Assembly (NCBI GenBank): GCA_017472605.1
Contig: JAFUPV010000061.1
Coordinates: 1 to 59,936, forward strand
Length of the DNA: 59,936 nt
Origin: Lachnospiraceae bacterium
GTDB lineage: Bacteria; Bacillota; Clostridia; Lachnospirales; Lachnospiraceae
Reading direction: 5' to 3'
Shown here piece after piece: positions 25,501 through 34,600 of this stretch (position 1 is its first letter; every line of letters begins with the position of its first letter). The notes under the pieces are model-generated. The model saw nothing but the letters and a program-made list of their open reading frames with translations. It ran no database searches and had not been told where the DNA came from. The position numbers and the translations under genes are program-made.

Positions 25501-26217
25501 CTTGGAATGACCGGCGGCGACCAGCGATTGCCGGAGGATTTTGAGGTGGGCATGTTTGCAGACAGTTTTTATGGTCTGGCAGAGCCGCCGCTTCGTCCGG
25601 CACTCTATCTTCCGGCGAAATCTGAGGGCGATATGCTGATGTCGGCGGATCTCTATGTCAATCAGGAACGGTTGGGAGAACCGGTGGAGCCGTCTGTGAT
25701 TCTGGCTGCGGCGCAGAAGCCGTTTGCGGAAACGGATGGAACCATCCGCGTGGATGCGGCGGCTGCGCTGGCGCAGACGGTCAACGCATACGCGGAAGGA
25801 GACTGCTGGAAATACTGCAACAGCCCGTCCCACGGGGAGACCGGACTGGCGATGTATGTTCGTGACGGTTCGCTGTCATGGAAGAATCCGGAGGAAGCGC
25901 CGACGCTGAACTACCGGATCCGCACCGGAAAGGGAACATACCGGATCTGGATCCTTGCGCAGATGTGGGGCATGACAACGTCTCACTTTACCGTCGGAAT
26001 TGACGGACGTGTGGTTCCGGAGAACGAGCTATATGGAGGAGAGCCGATCTGGCGTTATTCCAATGAGCAGGTCTGGAAGTGGATTCCGGCATGGGAAGAG
26101 GAAATGGAGGACGGGGAGCATGTGCTGACCATTTACTCCATGAGCTCCCATCTGCGGTTTGACCGGATTTATCTGACGACCGGCGAGGAATTGCCGCCGG
26201 TGGATTGTGAGTGGTAA
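22522..26217 (+). CDS. GH115 alpha-glucuronidase
   Basis: A 1231-residue enzyme that removes (4-O-methyl)-glucuronic acid side chains from xylan fragments. The family blocks are present: ILIAGTDRRGTIYGIYDF, YRGIFINDEEELEHW, FELMLRLKMNYIWPAMH, GIVVGTSHCDMLMRSNNREW, then VCYTMGMRGIHDSGF and WVNDNYGYIRRYP. There is no signal peptide. Two inserts are unusual: a Gly/Asn-rich stretch at about 790-815 (KNGGKNGGQ) and a Cys-rich acidic stretch at about 888-950. GGAGGAAAGGGA precedes the ATG; an extended -10 (TGCTATGAT) lies near 22400. It is divergent from an AraC regulator, which suggests control by it. Confidence 0.92.
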   Translation: MKIRKHEYIRLIYSEKESEAVRLALTNLRRDLIRVLDCRVNGDTCPQAVTIRVGTIGISGGDAAAEADLAGGRLEKKEADSMETLADTGLLKDEWGMYRKEAFLIQEKNGEILIAGTDRRGTIYGIYDFCQTLGVSPWHFFADVPVKVRKEVEMEDGLCKVDYPSVEYRGIFINDEEELEHWVQRYMGEETIGVKTYEKIFELMLRLKMNYIWPAMHVNSFNLKQENGALADRMGIVVGTSHCDMLMRSNNREWKPWIAKKGYADAAYDYSIPGRNREILEEYWRESIEQNREFEVCYTMGMRGIHDSGFETKTLEGLTGEALLKAKMELLDSVIRAQERLLEETLGRKTLKTFIPYKEVLELYDNGLEIPEDLTMIWVNDNYGYIRRYPGEREKKRSGGHGIYYHNSYWANPTSSASYLFITTIPMTHTRNELKKAWAEGIRKIWVTNFGALKPLEQQMSFYAQLAWDVGKENPLSDREEEFLVQWIDGMFSGCHGKELAPLLLEFDQLTNVRKLEHMDCDAFSQTAYGDEAAARIHHYESMFHQVNAVYEKLPKQEKDAFFQLILMKIHAAYFTNCMYYYADRSNLCVAQGKMRAAKEYTKCSLAFDHARRKMIDYYNHVMSNGKWNGILTPEDFPPPRTAMYPACMPPLAIGETKPVVTVWNEGDSLEFVKESTKWIEIANAGVGSLTYDVTGPKWLSIESGSGIVSSECRILVRPDWELVRKLDSAGVSGELVVCCDGAEVRRIPVTCTVMPKLSQTGYSDHYYMERMLPMEEDGMISVEADAFERCGNGADCGKNGGKNGGQRNGDCRTDGQICEAGGTGWKSIAHLGRGTGCLVEAEEEGAVISYPVRFTSAGTFRLEIHRFPTLNSVGRIRVGVSVDAVEDEDSERCGNLSGKEDSVYRKTCAEDEDWVCDGNAACTGDRVQMLETQSNDAGRADWLENIRNNVDKLYGELVIDQPGVYRITFHAVDRYFAFSRFVVYTKERKENSLGMTGGDQRLPEDFEVGMFADSFYGLAEPPLRPALYLPAKSEGDMLMSADLYVNQERLGEPVEPSVILAAAQKPFAETDGTIRVDAAAALAQTVNAYAEGDCWKYCNSPSHGETGLAMYVRDGSLSWKNPEEAPTLNYRIRTGKGTYRIWILAQMWGMTTSHFTVGIDGRVVPENELYGGEPIWRYSNEQVWKWIPAWEEEMEDGEHVLTIYSMSSHLRFDRIYLTTGEELPPVDCEW

Positions 26218-26273
26218 AACGGATTTGCGCAGGAAATGATTGAAAGCAGAGCAGAGAATGGAAAGGAGCAGAC

Positions 26274-27143
26274 ATGCACGAGATACAGGCAAAAGCAATT
26301 TTGTCCGCACAGAACGGAATGAACATTTACAGAGGCTGTACTCACGGCTGCATTTACTGTGATGCCAGAAGCACATGTTATCAGATGGATCATGTGTTTG
26401 AGGACATTGCGGTAAAGGCGAATGCTCCGTTCCTTCTGGAGCAGGCACTGCGGAAAAAGAGAAAAAAATGCATGATTGGTACGGGTGCGATGAGCGACCC
26501 GTATCTTCATCTGGAGGAAGATCTGCAGCTGACGAGGCGTTGTCTGGAGCTGATTGAGGAATATGGATTCGGACTTGCGATTCAGACGAAGTCGGATCGG
26601 ATTCTGCGAGACCTGGATCTGCTCAAACGGATTAACCGGAAGACAAAGTGTGTCGTGCAGATGACGCTGACCACGTATGATGAGGATCTGTGCCGGATTG
26701 TGGAGCCCAATGTGTGCACAACGAAACGGCGCGCAGAAGTGCTGAATATCATGAGGGACGAGGGTATCCCAACAATCTGCTGGATGACGCCGATTCTGCC
26801 GTTTTTGAATGATTCCAGAGAAAATATCGAGGGAATCCTGTCTTACTGCAGGGAAGCGAAGGTATATGGAATTGTGACCTTCGGAATCGGACTGACGCTG
26901 CGTGACGGAGACCGGCAGTATTTTTACCGGAAGCTGGATCAGCATTTTCCCGGACTGAAGGATCGGTATATCCGGACGTATGGAAATGTATATGAGCTGC
27001 CGGTGCCTGACGAGCGGAATTTGATGGAGCTGGTGAAAAAAGAATGCGCGGCGGCGGGAATGGAGCATCGGACGGAGAAGCTGTTTGCCTATATGCATGA
27101 ATTTGAGGATAAGATGGCGGGGGAGCAGCTGAGTTTGTTTTGA
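26274..27143 (+). CDS. SPL-family radical SAM protein with C-terminal clamp-like motif
   Basis: 289 residues. The radical SAM cluster motif CTHGCIYC is at about 22-29 and the SPL-like (spore photoproduct lyase-related, Rv2578c-type) blocks follow: GAMSDPYLHLEE, LAIQTKSDRILRDLDLL, WMTPILPFLND. The chemistry is a 5'-deoxyadenosyl radical reaction; the substrate is unknown. The protein ends in QLSLF, identical to the consensus peptide that binds the replication sliding clamp. GAAAGGAG lies upstream. It follows GH115 by 56 bp and precedes recQ. Confidence 0.87.
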   Translation: MHEIQAKAILSAQNGMNIYRGCTHGCIYCDARSTCYQMDHVFEDIAVKANAPFLLEQALRKKRKKCMIGTGAMSDPYLHLEEDLQLTRRCLELIEEYGFGLAIQTKSDRILRDLDLLKRINRKTKCVVQMTLTTYDEDLCRIVEPNVCTTKRRAEVLNIMRDEGIPTICWMTPILPFLNDSRENIEGILSYCREAKVYGIVTFGIGLTLRDGDRQYFYRKLDQHFPGLKDRYIRTYGNVYELPVPDERNLMELVKKECAAAGMEHRTEKLFAYMHEFEDKMAGEQLSLF

Positions 27144-27254
27144 AATGGGAAGAGAGGTCGGGGAGAAATAACGCGGGCAGGTAAGGCTGTCGAATGCCGT
27201 CGGAGAATGGCAGAATTTGACGATGAGATTTGATTGCGCAGAACGACATTATGA

Positions 27255-27325
27255 AGTAAAATAAAAGGAACCGAGTACCCGCTTAGCCAGATGAAAATCT
27301 GCGTACGGTAAAAACCGGTTCCTTA
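27255..27325 (-). ncRNA. candidate small RNA, one long hairpin
   Basis: On the minus strand a TATAAT (27337-27332) directly precedes a 9-bp outer stem AAGGAACCG/CGGTTCCTT with inner stems (AGAT-GAAA-ATCT and GTAC/GTAC) and a trailing TTTTATTTT. Promoter, stem and terminator within about 85 bp suggest a discrete RNA of about 70 nt. The -35 (TTGCCA) is spaced only 15 bp. It may instead be just a terminator for the plus-strand radical SAM gene. Confidence 0.4.
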
Positions 27326-27404
27326 TTTTCTATTATAACAAAACAAGCGAAATGGCAAGAATTTTCTGCATTTATCTGGATAGAATTGTTGCCGGGAGGC
27401 AAAT

Positions 27405-29270
27405 TTGAACAAATACGAAATCTTAAAACATTACTTCGGCTACGCTGAGTTTCGTGAAGGGCAGGAGCGGATGATTGACAGCATCCTTGCGGGAAAGGAT
27501 ACACTGGGGATCATGCCGACCGGAGCCGGAAAGTCGCTGTGCTATCAGATTCCGGCGCTGATGATGGACGGAATTACACTGGTGATCTCGCCGCTGATTT
27601 CACTGATGAAGGATCAGGTAGGAGCGCTGAATCAGGCGGGAATCCATGCCGCCTATCTGAACAGCTCCCTGACGGTTGGGCAGTACTACAAAGCGCTTGC
27701 GTTTGCGAAAGAAGGACGCTATCCGATCATCTATGTGGCGCCGGAGCGGCTGGTGACGGAGGAATTTCTGGATTTTGCTCTCCATGCAAAGATTTCCATG
27801 GTGGCTGTGGATGAAGCACACTGTGTTTCCCAGTGGGGACAGGATTTCCGCCCAAGCTACCTGAAAATCGTCGAATTCATCGAAAAATTGCCTGTACGCC
27901 CTGTCATCAGCGCGTTCACCGCAACGGCAACGCAGGAGGTAAAAGAGGATATCATTGACATCCTGATGCTGCAGAACCCGACGGTTACGACGACCGGATT
28001 TAACCGTCCGAACCTCTATTTTTCTGTTCAGTCACCGAAGGACAAATACGAAACCGTAAAAACCTGTCTTTTGCAGCATCCCAATGACAGCGGAATCATT
28101 TACTGCCTGACGAGAAAGCTGACGGAAGAGGTCTGTGAAAAGCTGATTCGGGACGGTTTTTCCGCAACCAGATACCATGCCGGCCTGCGGGATGAGGAGC
28201 GGCAGAACAATCAGGATGACTTTATCTATGACCGCTGTCGGATCATGGTGGCCACAAATGCCTTTGGCATGGGAATTGACAAGTCCAATGTCCGCTATGT
28301 TATTCACTATAACATGCCGAAAAACATGGAAAGCTACTATCAGGAGGCAGGACGCGCCGGCCGTGATGGAGAACCGGCAGAGTGTGTGCTGCTTTATGCC
28401 GGACAGGATGTGATCACTAATCAGTTTTTCATCGATAATAATCAGGATAACGAGGAGCTGGATGAGATCACAAGACAGATGGTCATGGAACGCGACAGGG
28501 AGCGGCTGAAGAAGATGACGTTTTACTGTTTTACCAATGACTGTCTGCGGGATTACATATTGCGCTATTTTGGAGAGTATGGTTCCGGTTACTGCGGAAA
28601 CTGCTCCAATTGCCTGACTCAGTTTGAAACGGTTGACGTGACAGAGGAAGCGAAAGCGATCATCGGCTGTGTGGCTGGATGCCGTCAGCGTTATGGAGTA
28701 ACTGTGATCATTGACACGGTTCACGGGGCAAACACGGCAAAGATCCGCAACTACCGGATGAATGAAAATCCGTTTTATGGTTCGCTGGCGAAGACACCGA
28801 CCCATCGGCTGCGCCGGATTTTCAACGAGCTGCAGCTGCAGGAATATCTGACGGTTACAAATGATGAATATGCAATTGTGCGTCTGACTGAAAAATCAGG
28901 GAATGGTCTGCCGGATGACTGGACGATGCAGATGAAAATGGCGAAGGAAGCGGAAAAGCAGGAGAAGGTATCTGCTGCGAAGAAATCAGGCAGGGGAAAA
29001 GCCTCTGCGGCAGGAGAACTGACAGCGGGACAGCAGACGTTGTTTGAAGCGCTGCGGAGCCTGCGGGCGGAGCTGGCAAGGGCGGAGAAAGTACCTCCCT
29101 ACATTGTCTTTTCCGATAAGACACTGACTCATATGTGCCTGGTGAAGCCGAAAACGAAGGAACAGATGCTGACGGTGACCGGAGTTGGTGAGTTTAAATT
29201 TGAGAAGTATGGGGAGCGGTTTCTGCAGGTACTGGAGGAATATGCGTTGGCGGTATCGGAGAGCAGATAA
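27405..29270 (+). CDS. recQ: ATP-dependent DNA helicase RecQ
   Basis: A 621-residue 3'-5' helicase of recombination and fork repair. Walker A is in MPTGAGKSLCYQIPAL and the DEAH box in VDEAHCVSQWGQDFRPSY; motif VI is in YYQEAGRAGRDG. The RQC zinc cysteines are in FTNDCLRDYIL and GYCGNCSNC. The HRDC domain is at about 535-610. The start is TTG 27405 with GGGAGG six bases upstream; no ATG fits. Lys-rich text (about 510-530) links RQC and HRDC. Confidence 0.95.
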   Translation: MNKYEILKHYFGYAEFREGQERMIDSILAGKDTLGIMPTGAGKSLCYQIPALMMDGITLVISPLISLMKDQVGALNQAGIHAAYLNSSLTVGQYYKALAFAKEGRYPIIYVAPERLVTEEFLDFALHAKISMVAVDEAHCVSQWGQDFRPSYLKIVEFIEKLPVRPVISAFTATATQEVKEDIIDILMLQNPTVTTTGFNRPNLYFSVQSPKDKYETVKTCLLQHPNDSGIIYCLTRKLTEEVCEKLIRDGFSATRYHAGLRDEERQNNQDDFIYDRCRIMVATNAFGMGIDKSNVRYVIHYNMPKNMESYYQEAGRAGRDGEPAECVLLYAGQDVITNQFFIDNNQDNEELDEITRQMVMERDRERLKKMTFYCFTNDCLRDYILRYFGEYGSGYCGNCSNCLTQFETVDVTEEAKAIIGCVAGCRQRYGVTVIIDTVHGANTAKIRNYRMNENPFYGSLAKTPTHRLRRIFNELQLQEYLTVTNDEYAIVRLTEKSGNGLPDDWTMQMKMAKEAEKQEKVSAAKKSGRGKASAAGELTAGQQTLFEALRSLRAELARAEKVPPYIVFSDKTLTHMCLVKPKTKEQMLTVTGVGEFKFEKYGERFLQVLEEYALAVSESR

Positions 29271-29284
29271 AAAGGAGATGTGAA

Positions 29285-29539
29285 ATGAGAAGAAAAATAA
29301 CAGCGATTCAGCTGAATGAGGAACAGAAGAAACAAATTAAAGAGGAAATCAGGGCTTTTTATCTGGATGTACGCGGTGACGAGATTGGCATCATTGAGCA
29401 GCAGCAGATTCTGGATCTGTTTGTGGAAAATCTGGCACCGATTGTCTATAACAAAGCTCTGGATGATGCGCAGCGATGGTATCGTCAGCAGCAGGAAAAT
29501 CTGGAATCGGATTTTTATCTGCTTTATAAAGACATGTAA
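29285..29539 (+). CDS. DUF2164 family protein
   Basis: An 84-residue acidic helical protein with the family text KEEIRAFYLDVRGDEIGII and LAPIVYNKALDDAQRWY. Function unknown. AAAAGGAGAT precedes ATG 29285, 15 bp after recQ, so it is probably cotranscribed. Confidence 0.8.
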   Translation: MRRKITAIQLNEEQKKQIKEEIRAFYLDVRGDEIGIIEQQQILDLFVENLAPIVYNKALDDAQRWYRQQQENLESDFYLLYKDM

Positions 29540-29619
29540 ATCTGGAAGTTGTCTTCGCTGTGTCAGACGAAAGGAAGACGGTCGAAGATAGCTCGTGGGA
29601 AGAAAGGGGAATCAGGAAG

Positions 29620-31422
29620 ATGGAATTGATCCGATGCAGTCATGAACAGCTGGCAGACATTCGTTTTCATGACGGGGCACTGCCTCATGTAATCGGGGCC
29701 TGCTGCTACCAGGTTACAAGAGCCAGCGCAGATTTGGAGCAGGCGCCGGAGAAACGGGGATTTACCTATAACCATGCGCCGATGCTGGCTTACTGGAACG
29801 GATTTTTCTGGTATGAATATCTGGCCGGTCCCAAGGGAGAGCATGAGACGCCTTCTGCCGTGTATCTGTGCAGGTCTGCGGATGGAATTCACTGGGAAGC
29901 TCCGATGGAGGTGTTTGGTCCCTGCGAGATCAGTAAGGAGCCTTACCGGGGACCGGGCAGGGAACAGATCACAGGAGACAGGGTTGGTCTTGTGGCCCAT
30001 CACCGGATGGGATTCTTCACATCTTCTGCCGGGCGCCTTCTTGTTATGAGTTTCTACGGGATCTGCCCCAATGCTCACATTGCTCCCAACAACGGATATG
30101 GTGTCGGAAGAGTGGTGCGGGAGGTTTATCCGGATGGAACGCTGTCTGATGTTTATTTTCTGCGATATAATGCCGCAGCCGGCTATGACAGGGACCATGT
30201 GGATCTGTTTGCTCCATATGAGGAAAGTCTGGATGCAGGCTTTGTGGAGGCATGCCGGGAGCTGCTGGCGGACCGGGTGGTTACGCAGCAGTGGTGGGAG
30301 GAAGAACAGCTGGATCGGGAGTTTTTCACCTGCACCGGAGCAAAAGCGCTGTCCTATTATACGCTTCCTGATGGGCGCATTATGGGCGTTTTCAAGAATT
30401 CGCTGACCAGTATCAGCGAAGATCATGGAAAAACATGGAGCAGACCGGAAAAGTCGCCGGACATCATTACATCAACGGGAAAAGTCTGGGGACAACGGAT
30501 CCCGGACGGCAGATATGCGCTGGTTTACAATCCGTCCCCGGATGGTGCCCACCGCTGGCCATTGGCAATTACCGTCGGTGAAAACGGACGTGAGTTTACA
30601 GGGTTGGCGGCAATTGTACCGGAGATTGCTCCCTGTCGTTATGAGGGTGCGCTGAAAAACCTGGGTGCCCAGTACATGAGAGGAATTACAGAGGCGAATC
30701 AGAAGCCGGAGGACGATGGAATCTGGATTGCCTACAGTGTAAATAAAGAGGACATGTGGATTGCGCGGGTTCCGGGAGCGGTCAGTACCAGGTGGAAGGG
30801 ACCGGTCTGCGACAACATGGAGACAATCAGTGACCGTCAGCTGCGCGATACCTGGAATCTGTATGTTCCGGTCTGGGGAGGAGCAGGGCTGGAGAATGGA
30901 ACGATGGGAAAACGGCTCCATCTTTGGGATTGTGATCCATGTAACAGGGCGCGGGCGGAGCGTGTGTTTGAGGCGGCTGAGACGATAGAAGTGAAGGCTG
31001 TGCTTGAAATCGAATCGGTAAAACAGGATTCAGCTGCAGCTCTGATACAGTCGCGGGATGGACAGAATTTGCTGGCTGTTGTGTTCACCGGTGATGGAGA
31101 TGTGGCTGTGCGTGTCGGAGGCCGCAGTGTGAAATTCGGTTTCTGGCAGAAAAACTGTGTATTGGAGCTGACGGTCCGCGTGAATTGCAGGACCTGCAGC
31201 TATGAGGTGCGACTGGAACAGAACGGACAGACGGCAAGTCAGCGGGGAGCCGTTGGTGCGGCGGTCCGCTGCGGGGAGCGGGTGATTTTTGCAACAAAAT
31301 ACAGTCTGCCGTTTCAGGGACTGGAAGTAAACGGCAAAGACGGAGACATTGGAAATCTGCCCGGGGCAGACAGGCCGGTGGAGGTGAATTCCGTTTTTAT
31401 CCACCGATTGAATGTCTGTTAA
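29620..31422 (+). CDS. sialidase-fold glycoside hydrolase-like protein
   Basis: 600 residues, no signal peptide. Beta-propeller text with an Asp-box (SEDHGKTWS at about 264-272) and repeated VYLCRSADGIHWEAP, GRIMGVFKNSLT and GRYALVYNPSPDG strands points to a six-bladed sialidase superfamily propeller. The last 150 residues form a separate beta domain (VKAVLEIESVKQDSAAALIQ). The substrate need not be sialic acid; related folds act on rhamnose, glucuronate or arabinose glycans. ATG 29620 follows GAAAGGGG; the longer frame starts at a GTG without a site. Confidence 0.65.
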   Translation: MELIRCSHEQLADIRFHDGALPHVIGACCYQVTRASADLEQAPEKRGFTYNHAPMLAYWNGFFWYEYLAGPKGEHETPSAVYLCRSADGIHWEAPMEVFGPCEISKEPYRGPGREQITGDRVGLVAHHRMGFFTSSAGRLLVMSFYGICPNAHIAPNNGYGVGRVVREVYPDGTLSDVYFLRYNAAAGYDRDHVDLFAPYEESLDAGFVEACRELLADRVVTQQWWEEEQLDREFFTCTGAKALSYYTLPDGRIMGVFKNSLTSISEDHGKTWSRPEKSPDIITSTGKVWGQRIPDGRYALVYNPSPDGAHRWPLAITVGENGREFTGLAAIVPEIAPCRYEGALKNLGAQYMRGITEANQKPEDDGIWIAYSVNKEDMWIARVPGAVSTRWKGPVCDNMETISDRQLRDTWNLYVPVWGGAGLENGTMGKRLHLWDCDPCNRARAERVFEAAETIEVKAVLEIESVKQDSAAALIQSRDGQNLLAVVFTGDGDVAVRVGGRSVKFGFWQKNCVLELTVRVNCRTCSYEVRLEQNGQTASQRGAVGAAVRCGERVIFATKYSLPFQGLEVNGKDGDIGNLPGADRPVEVNSVFIHRLNVC

Positions 31423-31570
31423 TGGTGATAACCGGAGCCGAAAATCCATTTAATGGGGACAACCAGAGCCGAAAATCCATTTAATGGGGATAACCGGAGC
31501 CGGAAATCCGTTCAATGGTGACAACTGGAAGCGGAAATTCTGGTGCTGGTAATAACCGGAAACGGAGACA
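31421..31570. repeat. 31-bp tandem repeat, four copies plus part
   Basis: Units begin AATGG at 31421, 31452, 31483 and 31514, with the first three nearly identical; a truncated fifth follows. The first unit overlaps the stop codon of the upstream gene. It lies in the leader of the GH106-like gene. Confidence 0.9.
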
Positions 31571-31622
31571 CAGTCGATGATGACAGCAGAAAACAGAAAT
31601 GCATGAGGTGGGGACGAGACAT

Positions 31623-34600
31623 ATGGAGGAAGAAAGAAGAGAACGACACGGGGCTGCCGAATGGGCTGCCCGCTTTCGCAGTCCGGAACGAAAGTACCGT
31701 TCCAGACCGTTCTGGTCGTGGAACGATGACCTGTCAGTAGATGAAATTGTCCGTCAGGTAAGGGAAATGGCGGACAAGGGAATGGGTGGATTTTTCATGC
31801 ATTCCCGCGAAGGACTGGAAACGCCTTACATGGGGGAACAGTGGTTTTCATGCATTCTGGCTGCTGTCAGGGAGGCTGAAAAGCATCAGATGACGGCGTG
31901 GCTTTACGATGAAGACCGGTGGCCGTCCGGTACAGCAGCCGGTCAGGTGCCTGCCATGGGTGATCGAAACCGGTTAAAGGGATTGACCATGGAAATTGTG
32001 GACTGGAACGATGGGACATGGGATGCGATTTGGGAAGAGATTTTCGACGGAAATATCGCTTGGGAAGAAAGTGCTGCATGCAGGAAAGACGGTACGGAAG
32101 TTGGAACCTGGAAGTTTTGCGAGGATGCGGCAAAAGAGGAACTGCCGGAAGACGGTTTGCTTCTTGCTGCCTATGCGGCTGAAATTGACGGGATGGAGAT
32201 CTGTAGTTTCCGGAGGCTGTACGCAAAAGAGGATGGATATTCCAACGGGGAGGAGAGGAAACCGGGAAGCTGCAGTAAAGCGCGGGAGTTGGGCAGCTGC
32301 GGTACGGAGAAACAAATGGAGGAAGGAAAGAAGAAAGGGCAGGTGCTTCTTCTTGTCCGCCTGGAACGCTCCGGTCCGTCTGCCTGGTTTCAGAATGAAA
32401 CGCCGCCGGACAACCTGAATCCGGATACGGTGCGGGAATTTCTCAAAAAGACTCATGATGTATATTTTGAAAAGGCGGGAGATTATTTTGGACAGGTGAT
32501 TCCGGGAATTTTTACCGATGAGCCGAGTCTGGCAGACAGGCACGCCGCTTTTTCGCCAAACCGCGGCTGGATTCCGTGGACCTTTGGATTTTCCGGTTAC
32601 TATCAGGCGAAATGGGGGCAGGATGTCTATGAGACACTTCCCTATATCTATTTCAATGGAGAAGGAAGCCGGATGGCCCGCTATCGGTACTGGGAAACGG
32701 TTTCCGACCGGTTTTCGGAGAGCTACAGCAAAACCATTGCTGACTGGTGCCATGCCCATGGAATCGCCTATACCGGTCATTTTCTTCAGGAATTCCGTCT
32801 GGGACTCTGTGCCAGAGTCAATGGTTCTGTCATGCCCCATTACCGGTATCAGGATGTGCCGGGAATTGACATGCTGGGGGAGGACACCTGCGAATATGTG
32901 ACAGTAAAACAGTGTACCAGCGTGGCCCATCAGTATGGAAAGCAGGAAGTACTGACGGAGACCTATGGATGTACCGGATGGGATTTCACCTTTGAGGGAA
33001 TGAAGTGGATCGGTGACTGGCAGTATGTGCTGGGCGTGAACGCCCGCTGTCCGCATCTGGCATGGTATTCTATGCGCGGGATGCGCAAGCGGGACTATCC
33101 GCCATGCTTCAGTCATCAGAATACATGGTGGGAGAAATATGCCGTAACGGAAGACTATTTTGCCCGGTTGGGAATGACCCTGCAGGAAGGGGAACCGGTG
33201 AGAAAGCTGCTGGTGATTCATCCGATGGGAACGGCATGGACCAGACTTGGATGCAGCCCCTATGGCAATCCGGTACGAAGCCGGGAGCGGGATGTTCCGG
33301 CAATCGATCAATATGGAATGGCTTTTAACCGCATGATCGAAGAACTGTCCAGAATGCAGATCGACTATGATCTGGGAGACGAGACGCTGATGGAAGCGGA
33401 CGGAGCGGTGCTGGATGGACGGCTGCGTGTGGGATTGGCGGCATATCAGGCTGTGCTTGTTCCGCCGGTGGATACGCTTTGCGCCTCAACGGTTTCGCTG
33501 CTGTCAGCATTTGCGGCACAGGGCGGTTCGATTTTCTTGGTGCGTCCTGTGCCCTGTCTGGTAGCCGGAGCTGCCGATGAGAGCGGAATGCTGGAAAAAC
33601 TGCTGGCTCATCCGGCGTGCTGCAAATATGATGATCTGCAGCAGGCGGCTGCGGCAATGAAACGCGCCGGTCTTGCGACTGTGGGTGTGGAAGGCGCAGA
33701 CGGGGAACCGGTCAGACAGGTTCTGGTACAGCTGCGAAAAACAGTGGATGGCGGAATTCTGTTCCTGGTGAACAATGACCGGGAACGGGGATACCGTTTC
33801 CGCGTTACGGTTCCGATTGATGAGCTGATACCGGAAGCGCACGCGGCCGCTATTGAAGCGTGTACGGCGGCATCTGGAGCGTGTACGGCTGCTTTTGAAA
33901 CGTGTGGGGCAGTTTCTGGCTCATGTACGGCAGGTTTTGAAGGAAATGGATGGGAACAGAATCTTTATCTGCTGGAGGCGCAGCTGCTGACCGGTAAGAC
34001 CGTGCGGCGCGAAGCGGAACTTGTCTGCGCGGAGGAAACCGGTCAGGCGCTGGTTTTTGACTGCGAATTGAGCGGGTGCGGTTCTGCGCTGTATCGGATT
34101 GTGTGGGAAAGCGGCGGATCGGCTGGATGCGGCAGTGTGAATGGGCGGCTGGATAAGTGGGCCGCAGAGAATGTGATAACTGCAGGGAAAATGGCGCCTG
34201 CAGGAAGAAGGATCATCTACGATACAGAGGCGTTTCAGACGCTGCAGCACGGGGAAAACGCATATGTGCTGGATACCTGTCGGTGGAGGTTTGCCGGGGA
34301 AACCCACTGGTCGCAGGAGATGGAAATCTGGCAGGCACAGCGGGAAATACGGCGCTCGCTTGAAATGCGTGTGAATGATTCCAGTGAGGAGATTCAGCGG
34401 TACAGCTGGGTCTGGAGGAATGATTTAAAGCAGGGAAGACGCGTAGAACTGAAACTGGATGTTTTTATACAGGAACTGCCCAAGGCCGTTCTATGGTTTG
34501 CCGGTGAAGGACTGCAGGATCCGGAAAATGACGGATATGCGATTTTTGTGAATGGAAGAAGGCAGGAAATAAAGGCAGAAGTGTGGAAGACAGACCGCTG

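Noticed and set aside
27188-27204. Another tandem Spo0A site before recQ
   Set aside because: The first box is perfect but the second (CGTCGGA) has two mismatches, and no promoter is at a fitting distance.
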